Assembly (NCBI GenBank): GCA_005793785.1
Contig: SXPW01000018.1
Coordinates: 1-26,507, forward strand
Source: Actinomycetota bacterium
GTDB taxonomy: Bacteria; Actinomycetota; Acidimicrobiia; Acidimicrobiales; Ilumatobacteraceae
Length of the DNA: 26,507 nt
Direction of reading: 5' to 3'
Shown here: positions 6,850 through 13,829 of the stretch, piece after piece
How positions within the stretch are numbered: position 1 is the first letter of the stretch
How the letters are laid out: each line of letters opens with the position of its first letter
Program-made: the position numbers and the translations under genes
The notes under the pieces: model-generated
Told to the model about the DNA's origin: nothing
The model's input: only the letters and a program-made list of their open reading frames with translations
Databases searched by the model: none

Positions 6850-8757
6850 TCACGGAATGACGATGGGTATCGAAGTCACCACGGTGTTCGGACGGAAGAG
6901 TAGGCGAGCCTTGATGGCGAGCGCCGACTGGTTGTGGAGCCACTGTGACCGAAGACTGGTGACGAATTCGGGGATCACCACGGTGACGATGTCGTCGTCC
7001 TGCAGTCCGTCGAGGCGTTCGATTTCCTCCAGCACCTTGTCGGTGAGGTTGCGGAAGTCGTCCACCGGCGTTTCAAGTGTCACATCGGGGAACGTCTGGC
7101 TCCACACGCGATTGAGTTCAGCCCCCTCCTCGTCGGAACCGACGATGCTGAGGCCGAGCAGCCGGTCGGGGTTCAAACTTTGCGCGTACTTCACCGCCTG
7201 CACGACCCCGGCGTTCACCGAGCCGGCGAGCACCACCACGAAGTGCGTGCGAAAACGGGGTGCGACCTGGTCGGCGACCTTCAGGAACTCCTTGACACGA
7301 ACGTAGTGACGGTTGATCGCCGTGAAGAAGATCGTCATCGAGGGAATGACGACGACGGGAATCCATGCTCCGTCGGTGAACTTGACGACGATCACGATGC
7401 CCGCCACGAAGAACGTGGTGACGGCTCCAATTGCATTGATGACGAGATGGAACCGCCAACGAGCCTCACGGTGTCGAACGTGGTGGATGCACATCCCGGC
7501 CTGGCTGAGCGAGAACCCGGTGAACACGCCGACCGCATACAGCGGAATCAGCGAGTTGACCAAGCCACCGAAGGCGACGATCAGCGCCGAAGCGGAGATG
7601 GCAAGCAGGATGATGCCGTTGCTGAACACCAGTCGGTCACCCCGATTGGCGAACTGCCGCGGGAGGTAGTTGTCCCGGGCGATGATCGAGGTCAAGCGGG
7701 GGAAGTCGGCGTATGCGGTGTTCGCCGCCAAGATGAGGATGCCGAACGTCGCGAATTGCATGATGAAGAAGGCGGCATTCCTCCCGCCATAAACGTGTTC
7801 GGCCATCTGGGCGAGGACGGTGTCCTTGATGATGCCGTGTTCGTCCTTCACGGGTTCGAGGTGCTGCGCGAGCACGCTCAGGCCGAAGAACGAACTTCCG
7901 AGGATGACGGCCATCAAGATCAACGTTCGCGAAGCGTTGCGGGATTCCGGTTTTTCGAACGATGGCACTCCGTTCGAGACGGCCTCCACGCCGGTGAGGG
8001 CAACCGCACCCGAGGCGAATGCCTTGAGGAAATAGAACATCGTGAGCGCGCCGGTGGCATCGAGGAGTTCCCTCGCCTCACCCTCGTGTGGGATGGCGGG
8101 TAGGTCCTGGAAGTACACACGGTAGAGACCAACGATGATCAGCGAAAACAGCGAGACGATGTAGAGATACGTCGGTGGCGCAAAGAGCGCGCCCGACTCC
8201 TTCAGTCCGCGCAGGTTGGCATAGGTCATGATGAGGACGAACCCGATGCACAGGTGCACTCGGTACGGAGCCAATCCGTTGAACGCCGACACGATGGCTG
8301 CCACACCGCCGGATACCGACACCGCCACCGTCAGGACGTAGTCGATGAGGAGCGAGCCACCGGCAATGAGCGAGGGATACTTACCGAGATTCTCCTTCGA
8401 CACCACGTAACTGCCACCGCCGCTCGGATACGAATAGATGGTCTGGCGGTAGCTGCTCGCCACGATCGCCAGAAGAACGACGACGAGCAACGAGATTGGA
8501 ACCAAACGGGTGTAGGCGGCCACGCCCGCGCCGGCAAGCGAGAGGAACACGATGAGAATTTCCTCGGTGGCATAGGCGGTGCTCGAGATTGCATCGCTGG
8601 CGAACACCGGTAGCGCCACCCGCTTCTTCAAACGGTGGTGTGCATCCTGATGGCTCTCGATCGGATTGCCGATGAGTATCGACTTGACCCGCTGCCAACC
8701 AGTGCGGCGGTCGATGTTCGTTGGAGCCATTGTGGTGTCGTACCTCGGAGCCACCAT
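6850..8757 (-). CDS. APC-superfamily permease, KimA-like (probable potassium uptake)
   Basis: 635-residue inner-membrane transporter with about 12 hydrophobic segments from residue 50 to 490 and a cytosolic C-terminal domain (about 500-635). The first helix carries ASDAISSTAY with D55 and Y62. The seven-residue spacing matches my recollection of the Asp/Tyr pair near the ion site of Bacillus KimA. YSYPSGGGSYVVSKENLG and GVEAVSNGVPSFEKPE are further hallmarks of this permease group. Two TrkA/RCK genes diverge from it 27 nt away, and this neighbourhood supports potassium rather than amino-acid transport. The ATG at 8757 fits a promoter hexamer 9 nt upstream; the next ATG, at 8730, is an alternative. 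The substrate is inferred. Confidence 0.8.
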   Translation of the reverse strand: MVAPRYDTTMAPTNIDRRTGWQRVKSILIGNPIESHQDAHHRLKKRVALPVFASDAISSTAYATEEILIVFLSLAGAGVAAYTRLVPISLLVVVLLAIVASSYRQTIYSYPSGGGSYVVSKENLGKYPSLIAGGSLLIDYVLTVAVSVSGGVAAIVSAFNGLAPYRVHLCIGFVLIMTYANLRGLKESGALFAPPTYLYIVSLFSLIIVGLYRVYFQDLPAIPHEGEARELLDATGALTMFYFLKAFASGAVALTGVEAVSNGVPSFEKPESRNASRTLILMAVILGSSFFGLSVLAQHLEPVKDEHGIIKDTVLAQMAEHVYGGRNAAFFIMQFATFGILILAANTAYADFPRLTSIIARDNYLPRQFANRGDRLVFSNGIILLAISASALIVAFGGLVNSLIPLYAVGVFTGFSLSQAGMCIHHVRHREARWRFHLVINAIGAVTTFFVAGIVIVVKFTDGAWIPVVVIPSMTIFFTAINRHYVRVKEFLKVADQVAPRFRTHFVVVLAGSVNAGVVQAVKYAQSLNPDRLLGLSIVGSDEEGAELNRVWSQTFPDVTLETPVDDFRNLTDKVLEEIERLDGLQDDDIVTVVIPEFVTSLRSQWLHNQSALAIKARLLFRPNTVVTSIPIVIP

Positions 8758-8766
8758 CGGTGGTGC

Positions 8767-8776
8767 AGGTTACGAT
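8767..8776. promoter_or_regulatory. Overlapping divergent -10 elements (TAACCT on minus, TACGAT on plus)
   Basis: In the 27-bp gap between the permease and trkA, TAACCT (minus strand, 8772-8767) ends 9 nt before the permease ATG. TACGAT (plus strand, 8771-8776) ends 8 nt before the trkA GTG. The two hexamers share two bases, so both promoters could not easily be occupied at once. No clear -35 was seen on either side. Confidence 0.42.
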
Positions 8777-8784
8777 GGTAGTTC

Positions 8785-9447
8785 GTGCACGTCATCATCG
8801 TTGGTTGTGGACGTGTGGGTTCCACCCTCGCCCGCGAATTGTCGGCTCTCGGGAACACCGTTGCGGTGATCGACCGTCGGGCCGACGCGTTCCTTCGTCT
8901 CGGCGACGATTTCAGTGGTCAGACGGTGGTGGGCATCGGGTTCGACCCGGACATCCTGATCTCCGCGGGAATCGAGCGAGCCGGAGCATTGGCGGCGGTG
9001 ACGAACGGCGACAACTCCAACATCATGATCGCCCGAGTCGCGCGCGAACGGTTCAAGGTTCACAGCGTCGTTGCTCGCATCTACGACCCGAAGCGGTCGG
9101 AGATTTACGAACGACTCGGTATCGCGACCGTGGCGACGGTGAAGTGGACGGCGGAGCGGATTCTGCGACGAATCGTCGTCGACCGACCCGCCGTCGAATG
9201 GACCGACCCCAGTGCAGAACTCGTGCTGGTGGAACGCATCATCGGGGATGTCTGGGTCGGTGAGCGGTCGTGCGTGCTCGACGAGGGTCCGGGCAACGTC
9301 GTCGGACTCCGGCGATACGGCAAGGCGATGTTGGCGACGCACGATGTTCTCGTGCAGCAGGGTGACGTGATGTATTTCGCCGTGATGAACGCCGACATCG
9401 GTGCACTTGATGATTACTTGAAGAAGGGTCCCGGTCGAGGAAAGTGA
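8785..9447 (+). CDS. trkA: TrkA-family potassium uptake regulator, RCK domains (first copy)
   Basis: 220-residue cytoplasmic regulator. An RCK_N Rossmann domain comes first, with GCGRVG (7-12) and the ribose-binding D30 (AVIDRR). This is followed by an RCK_C-like segment (about 140-220). RCK proteins bind NAD(H) or nucleotides and gate potassium transporters. No TrkH/TrkG pore gene lies in the window, so the adjacent KimA-like permease is a plausible partner, by inference. The start is a GTG: no other start gives an intact Rossmann strand, and TACGAT stands 8 nt upstream with no ribosome-binding site. The paired second copy follows 16 nt later. The order matches the ceoB-ceoC pair of mycobacteria as I recall it. 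Confidence 0.9.
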   Translation: MHVIIVGCGRVGSTLARELSALGNTVAVIDRRADAFLRLGDDFSGQTVVGIGFDPDILISAGIERAGALAAVTNGDNSNIMIARVARERFKVHSVVARIYDPKRSEIYERLGIATVATVKWTAERILRRIVVDRPAVEWTDPSAELVLVERIIGDVWVGERSCVLDEGPGNVVGLRRYGKAMLATHDVLVQQGDVMYFAVMNADIGALDDYLKKGPGRGK

Positions 9448-9463
9448 ATCGAGGGAGCGCACG

Positions 9464-10132
9464 ATGAAGGTCATCATCGCCGGGGGCGGAAGCGTCGGTC
9501 GGTTCACCGCCCGTGAAATGGTGGCGGCCGGCCACTCCGTCACCATCGTCGACAACGATCGCTCGACCATTCGCGAGTATCAGTCGCGCCCCGAATCCCA
9601 TGGCATCGAATGGCACTTCGGCGACGCGTGCGATTACCTCGTGCTCGATGCCGTCGGTGTACGAGATGCCGACGTCGTAGCCAGCGTCACCGGTGATGAC
9701 GAGGACAACCTGGTGATCTCCCTCCTTTCGAAGCAGGAGTTCGGAGTTCCTCGTGTGGTGGCTCGTGCCAACAATCCGAAGAACTACTGGATGTTCAACG
9801 AGATGTGGGGAGTGGATGTTTCGGTGTCGACCCCGCACCTCATCACCAGCCTCGTGCAGGAAGCCACGTCGGTCGGAAATTTCGTGCGCCTCATGCAATT
9901 GAAGGGCGGCAAGGCCGAACTCGTCGAGGTGACGTTGGCCGAGACGTCGCCAGCCGTGAACAAGGCGATTGCCGATCTCGTTCTGCCGCGGAGTGCCACC
10001 ATCGTTGCGGTGGTGCGTGCCGAGAGGGTGATGGTTCCGACGAAGGACACGGTGCTGCGCGTCGGTGACGAGGTCATGGCCCTCATCACCGAGGATGCCG
10101 AGGGCGCAGTTTCGAAATTGCTGGTCGGCTAG
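9464..10132 (+). CDS. trkA: TrkA-family potassium uptake regulator, RCK domains (second copy)
   Basis: 222-residue RCK protein, parallel in build to its upstream neighbour. The Rossmann motif is GGGSVG (7-12), with acidic D30 (TIVDND), the segment VVASVTGDDEDNLVISLL, and an RCK_C part from about residue 140. The two copies are clearly diverged, so a hetero-oligomeric ring or separate ligands are possible. Unlike the first copy it has a purine-rich ribosome-binding site (GAGGGAG, about 9 nt before the ATG), as expected for the second gene of an operon. It ends 4 nt from the convergent OB-fold gene. Confidence 0.9.
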   Translation: MKVIIAGGGSVGRFTAREMVAAGHSVTIVDNDRSTIREYQSRPESHGIEWHFGDACDYLVLDAVGVRDADVVASVTGDDEDNLVISLLSKQEFGVPRVVARANNPKNYWMFNEMWGVDVSVSTPHLITSLVQEATSVGNFVRLMQLKGGKAELVEVTLAETSPAVNKAIADLVLPRSATIVAVVRAERVMVPTKDTVLRVGDEVMALITEDAEGAVSKLLVG

Positions 10133-10136
10133 ACGT

Positions 10137-10502
10137 TCACTGCCCGGGTTTGGGGAGGAGTCGGTACACGGGGTTCAACATCACCCGACGAGTGCCCTCC
10201 ATGTGTGCAACACCGGACAACGTCAGTCCACGATTGTGTCCGACACCGGGAATCCGATCTCGACCGGAGAAGATGACGGTCAATTCACCGGTGCCGTCGC
10301 TGACCTCGATCTCCACGGCCGGAATACCCGCTCGCGGTTTGACGGCCATCCTGCGTATTTCGCCGCAGACTTCAACACGTTGACGCATCGGCATCTCCGA
10401 GAGCGACACCAACTCGAGTTCACCGAACGTGGCGCACAACCGCTCGGAGACGAGGTCGTCCTTCGACTGAGAGGATTTCGTCAGGAAGTCGCGCAGGCCC
10501 AT
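10137..10502 (-). CDS. OB-fold nucleic-acid-binding domain protein
   Basis: 121-residue small protein. The central part (residues 40-115) has the strand pattern of an OB fold: MRQRVEVCGEIRRMAV, VEIEVSDGTGELTVIFSGR, then GLTLSGVAHMEGTRRVMLNPVYRLL. This resembles anticodon-binding or RecG-wedge type OB domains. No enzymatic motif is seen. Small OB-fold proteins of this kind accompany ceoB/ceoC in other actinobacteria as far as I recall, so linkage to the TrkA pair is probably conserved. Its role is unknown. It faces trkA tail to tail and diverges from the small membrane protein gene through a palindromic promoter region. Confidence 0.8.
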   Translation of the reverse strand: MGLRDFLTKSSQSKDDLVSERLCATFGELELVSLSEMPMRQRVEVCGEIRRMAVKPRAGIPAVEIEVSDGTGELTVIFSGRDRIPGVGHNRGLTLSGVAHMEGTRRVMLNPVYRLLPKPGQ

Positions 10503-10529
10503 GTGATACCGGATTGTGTTCTCCGATTC

Positions 10530-10539
10530 AGCGTACGCT
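10530..10539. promoter_or_regulatory. Palindrome AGCGTACGCT carrying -10-like TACGCT on both strands
   Basis: This 10-bp sequence is a perfect palindrome, so TACGCT reads on both strands. On the plus strand (10534-10539) it ends 7 nt before the GTG at 10547, a leaderless spacing. On the minus strand it lies 27 nt before the OB-fold ATG. A bidirectional promoter or a repressor site would both fit. Confidence 0.35.
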
Positions 10540-10546
10540 CAACGCC

Positions 10547-10954
10547 GTGAGCACACGCAAACTCATCCTCGCAAGCCTGATTTGCGGAATCTTGATCGTG
10601 GTGGCAGGAACGGTGAAGCTGTTCCAAGCGTCCGAAGACTCCACGACGCCCCCCGACCTCTTTGCGATCGGTACCACCGTGCAAATCGCTGGGGTCACGG
10701 CGACGGTGAACGAACTCCGAGTGACCGAGGAGAAAACATTGGTGAACGTTTCCATGAGTGGACTCGGCGGCGACTCAGCGATCGAGGGCTGGTCGATGTT
10801 GGCGAATGGATCCGTCACCCGGCCGTTGCCGACGACGACGTGTCCAACTGCAGACGGAGCCACCGAATGCATCATCGAGTTCGTCGTGGCAATCGGCACA
10901 CCGACCATCGTGTACGCGAGAGGCGACGAATCATCGCAGTGGTTGGGCGAGTAA
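10547..10954 (+). CDS. Small membrane-anchored protein of unknown function
   Basis: I do not recognise this 135-residue protein. The GTG start gives STRKLI followed by a hydrophobic segment (ILASLICGILIVVAGTVKLF, about residues 7-26). It reads as a type-II signal anchor or uncleaved signal, so the rest is probably outside the membrane. The extracytoplasmic part (30-135) is strand-rich (TTVQIAGVTATVNELRV, KTLVNVSMSGLGG) with two cysteines about 10 residues apart (TTTCP and ATECI) that could form a disulfide. There is no lipobox Cys. An upstream in-frame ATG at 10514 would spoil the N-terminus and lacks a promoter at leaderless spacing. The lpd gene begins 28 nt later. Confidence 0.65.
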   Translation: MSTRKLILASLICGILIVVAGTVKLFQASEDSTTPPDLFAIGTTVQIAGVTATVNELRVTEEKTLVNVSMSGLGGDSAIEGWSMLANGSVTRPLPTTTCPTADGATECIIEFVVAIGTPTIVYARGDESSQWLGE

Positions 10955-10967
10955 CTCGGTGAAACCG

Positions 10968-10980
10968 CTACCGTAGGTAG
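10968..10980 (+). promoter_or_regulatory. Candidate lpd promoter with overlapping inverted repeat CTACC-GTA-GGTAG
   Basis: TACCGT at 10969-10974 ends 8 nt before the lpd GTG, fitting a leaderless start. The same bases form an inverted repeat with 5-bp arms and a 3-nt spacer, so a regulator bound here would cover the -10. The arms match those of the repeat upstream of aceE at 865-876. Confidence 0.38.
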
Positions 10981-10982
10981 TC

Positions 10983-12386
10983 GTGTCCAGCGAACGATTC
11001 GACCTCGTCGTCATCGGCGGGGGACCGGGTGGATATGCGGCCGCCTTCTATGCGGCGTCCGCCGGAATGTCGGTGGCCCTCGTGGAAAAAGACACGATCG
11101 GCGGGACGTGTCTGAACCGGGGATGCATCCCTGCGAAGGCGTTCCTCGAAAGTTCGGCCGTCTTCCGACACGTCGCTCACGCCAAGGATTTCGGAATCGA
11201 ATCGACGGCGCCAACCGTGAATTTTGCGGTCACCCAGGCGCGCAAGCAGAGCATCGTGAACGGCTTGGTGAAGGGCTTGACCGGTCTCACCAAGAGCAAG
11301 AAGGTCACCTACCTGCTCGGCACGGGTTCGCTCGGTGCGGATAGGAACGTCACCGTCAAGATGGGGGACGGCTCGACGCGCTCGCTCGACGCAACGAACG
11401 TGATCCTCGCGGCGGGCTCGGTACCGCGCACGATTCCCGGATTCGCAGTCGGTGGTCCGATCATGACCTCGGATGAGGTACTCGCGCTCGACAAGATCCC
11501 GTCTCGCATCGCCGTGATCGGTGGCGGAGCGATTGGATGCGAATTCGCATCGTGTTTCGCCGACCTCGGCGCGTCGGTCACGATCCTGGAGGGCTTGCCG
11601 AAGATCCTGCCGGGGCTCGACCCGGACGTCGCCAACGTGGTGGTGCGATCGTTCAAGAAGAAGAACATCGACATCAAGACCGGCGTCCAAGTCACGGGCC
11701 ACCAGCCCACTGGAAACGGTGGCACGATCGTGTCGTTCGGCTCCGGTGAGACCCTCGAGGTCGATGCGGTGGTGGTGTCGGTCGGGCGACGACCATATTC
11801 CGACGAACTCGGGCTTGCAGGAACCAAGGTGAAACTCAGCGACCGCGGGTTCGTGGAGGTCGATGGTCATTGTCGAACGAGCGAGCCCAACGTGTACGCG
11901 GTGGGGGATCTCATTGCGACGCCGCAACTCGCTCACGTTGCGTACGCCGAGGCCATCGTCGCGGTGAAGCACATGCGTGGCGAAACCGCGTACCCCGTCA
12001 TGTACGACCGGGTCCCGTGGGCGATCTACTGTCATCCCGAAGTTGCGTGGGCCGGACCCTCGGAAGAAGAAGCCCGCGCGGCAGGTCACGACGTGGTGGT
12101 GGCAAAACACCAATTCCGCGCGAACTCGCGAGCAATGATCCTGGGCGAACCCGACGGTCTGGTGAAGATCATCGCCAAAAAGGATCGCCACGGTCGCGCG
12201 GGACAGGTGCTCGGCGTCCACATGGTTGGACCTTGGGTCACGGAACAGTTGTCGGGTGGTTATCTCGCCGTCAACTGGGAAGCAACCGTCGACGAGATTG
12301 CAGAATTCATCCAGCCGCACCCGAGCCTCACCGAACTGTTCGGCGAGACCGTGTTGTCGCTCACCGGTCGAAGTATCAACGCGTGA
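10983..12386 (+). CDS. lpd: Dihydrolipoyl dehydrogenase (E3)
   Basis: Flavoprotein that reoxidises the dihydrolipoyl group of 2-oxoacid dehydrogenase E2 subunits and passes electrons to NAD. The 467-residue length is standard. It shows the FAD motif IGGGPGGYAA (11-20), the redox-active disulfide GGTCLNRGCIPAK (C43 and C48), a second dinucleotide motif VIGGGAIGCEFA near 180, and a late FAD-binding segment VYAVGDL. The C-terminal catalytic dyad is H446 and E451 (HPSLTE). The GTG start gives the expected short N-terminus. It heads a run with dlaT and lipB-lipA, pointing to service in the pyruvate dehydrogenase complex, though E3 is usually shared with other lipoyl complexes. Confidence 0.97.
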   Translation: MSSERFDLVVIGGGPGGYAAAFYAASAGMSVALVEKDTIGGTCLNRGCIPAKAFLESSAVFRHVAHAKDFGIESTAPTVNFAVTQARKQSIVNGLVKGLTGLTKSKKVTYLLGTGSLGADRNVTVKMGDGSTRSLDATNVILAAGSVPRTIPGFAVGGPIMTSDEVLALDKIPSRIAVIGGGAIGCEFASCFADLGASVTILEGLPKILPGLDPDVANVVVRSFKKKNIDIKTGVQVTGHQPTGNGGTIVSFGSGETLEVDAVVVSVGRRPYSDELGLAGTKVKLSDRGFVEVDGHCRTSEPNVYAVGDLIATPQLAHVAYAEAIVAVKHMRGETAYPVMYDRVPWAIYCHPEVAWAGPSEEEARAAGHDVVVAKHQFRANSRAMILGEPDGLVKIIAKKDRHGRAGQVLGVHMVGPWVTEQLSGGYLAVNWEATVDEIAEFIQPHPSLTELFGETVLSLTGRSINA

Positions 12387-12404
12387 CGAAGGAGCGAACT
12401 TGCC

Positions 12405-13829
12405 GTGGCTGATGTGATCCTCCCGCAACTCGGCGAGACCGTGACCGAAGGAACCATCACGCGATGGTTCAAGAATGTGGGCGACTCGGTTGCCGCCGAT
12501 GAACCGCTCTTCGAAGTGTCGACCGACAAGGTGGATACGGAGGTACCATCGCCGATCTCGGGCACGCTCACCGAAATTCGCGTGGCGGCTGGAGACACCG
12601 TGCCGGTGGGTACGGTGATCGCCGTCGTGGGTGCCGCCAGTGGGGCTGCAACAACACCGTCTCCGGCACCAACACCAACACCTGCACCCGCGCCCGTCGC
12701 GAAACCTGTACCCGCTCCCGCGCCCGTCGCGAAACCTGCACCCGCACCCGCACCCGCGCCGGCTCCCGCGCCCGTCGCGAAACCTGCACCCGTCCGCGCC
12801 GCAGCACCAAGCAGTGCACCCAGCAACGTTCTGCTTTCGCCGGTCGTACGTCGGTTGGTGAACGAACACGGCATCGATGTGGCGAGCCTGTCGGGGACCG
12901 GTCCTGGTGGACGCATCACCCGAGAGGACGTGTTGGACTACATCGACGCGAACGGTCTCACCCGCGCATCGGCTTCGGCGACATCTGTAGGCGCACCGAC
13001 ACCCGTACCAGCACCGGCACCAGCACCGGCACCAGCACCAGCACCGACACCAGCACCGGTGGTGGCACCCGCATCGGCGCCGAGCCCGGCGCCCACACCC
13101 CGCATCGCGGTTGGTGCCCGCGACGAGATCATTCCACTCTCCAAGATTCGTCGTCTGACCGGCAGTCACATGATTGCCAGCAAGTCCACCGCGCCGCACG
13201 CCTTCAGCGTGGTGGAGGTTGACTTCGCGAACGTCGACGTGGCACGCAATGCCGTGAAGGATTCCTTCAAGGCCACTGAGGGTTTCTCACTCACGTACCT
13301 GCCATTCATCAGTCGAGCGATCGTCGATGCCATTGCGCTGTTCCCGCATATGAATGCCAGCCTCGACGGAGACACCCTCGTGGTGCACAAGTACATCGAC
13401 TTGGGAGTCGCCGTCGATCTCGACTATCAGGGACTCCTGGTTCCGGTCGTGCGTGGCGCGGAAGGGAAGCGCCTGCGCGCCATCGCGCGGGAAATCTCCG
13501 ACCTCGCCAACCGTGCGCGCAGCCGCAAACTCTCCCCGGACGAGATCTCGGGTGGAACGTTCACGATCTCCAACAACGGCTCGGCGGGTTCGGTGCTCAC
13601 GATGGCGATCATCAACCAACCTCAAGTGGCGATCATCAGCACCGATGCAATCGTTCGCAAACCGGTGGCAGTGAAACTCCCCGACGGTAGTGAGAGCATC
13701 GCGATTCACCCCGTCGGCAACATCGCCATGAGTTGGGATCACCGGGCGTTCGACGGTGCATACGCCGCAAACTTCCTCGCCAAGGTCAAGAGCGTGCTCG
13801 AGACACAGGACTGGTCGGCGGAGCTCTAG
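12405..13829 (+). CDS. dlaT: Dihydrolipoamide acyltransferase (E2), probably of pyruvate dehydrogenase
   Basis: 474-residue E2 core protein. The order is one lipoyl domain (2-76; lipoylated K42 in STDKVDTE), a Pro-Ala linker (84-133), a peripheral-subunit-binding domain (about 143-180; SPVVRRLVNEHGID), a second Pro-Ala linker (197-232), and the catalytic domain (240-474) ending with DHRAFDGA (H446, D450). Actinobacterial DlaT, SucB and branched-chain E2 look alike. I favour pyruvate dehydrogenase because the neighbours are lpd and lipB-lipA and aceE lies in the same window. The GTG start follows AAGGAG with a 10-nt spacer. The stop codon abuts the next ATG. Having a single lipoyl domain is worth noting, since some relatives carry two or three. 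Confidence 0.92.
   Translation: MADVILPQLGETVTEGTITRWFKNVGDSVAADEPLFEVSTDKVDTEVPSPISGTLTEIRVAAGDTVPVGTVIAVVGAASGAATTPSPAPTPTPAPAPVAKPVPAPAPVAKPAPAPAPAPAPAPVAKPAPVRAAAPSSAPSNVLLSPVVRRLVNEHGIDVASLSGTGPGGRITREDVLDYIDANGLTRASASATSVGAPTPVPAPAPAPAPAPAPTPAPVVAPASAPSPAPTPRIAVGARDEIIPLSKIRRLTGSHMIASKSTAPHAFSVVEVDFANVDVARNAVKDSFKATEGFSLTYLPFISRAIVDAIALFPHMNASLDGDTLVVHKYIDLGVAVDLDYQGLLVPVVRGAEGKRLRAIAREISDLANRARSRKLSPDEISGGTFTISNNGSAGSVLTMAIINQPQVAIISTDAIVRKPVAVKLPDGSESIAIHPVGNIAMSWDHRAFDGAYAANFLAKVKSVLETQDWSAEL
12654..12803 (+). repeat. Pro-Ala linker 1 of E2, with three perfect 21-bp repeats
   Basis: The linker between the lipoyl and subunit-binding domains contains the same 21-bp unit at 12687-12707, 12717-12737 and 12765-12785, each coding PAPVAKP. 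The copies are 30 and 48 bp apart, separated by further Pro-Ala codons. Exact DNA identity, not just protein similarity, suggests recent in-frame duplication. Such linkers let the lipoyl domain swing between active sites. Confidence 0.85.
12993..13100 (+). repeat. Pro-Ala linker 2 of E2, hexamer repeats
   Basis: Between the subunit-binding and catalytic domains, hexamers of the type GCACCG/GCACCA repeat about eight times around 13005-13060 and encode alternating Pro-Ala. This is a low-complexity, slippage-prone tract. It also explains the odd Cys/Trp-rich open frame on the opposite strand. Confidence 0.75.

Noticed and set aside
10968..13199. A 743-codon open frame on the minus strand, rich in Cys, Trp and Arg repeats
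   Set aside because: It lies entirely antisense to lpd and the E2 gene, which have full catalytic motifs. The Cys/Trp repeats are the mirror of the Pro-Ala linker codons. GC-rich third positions keep the antisense frame open.
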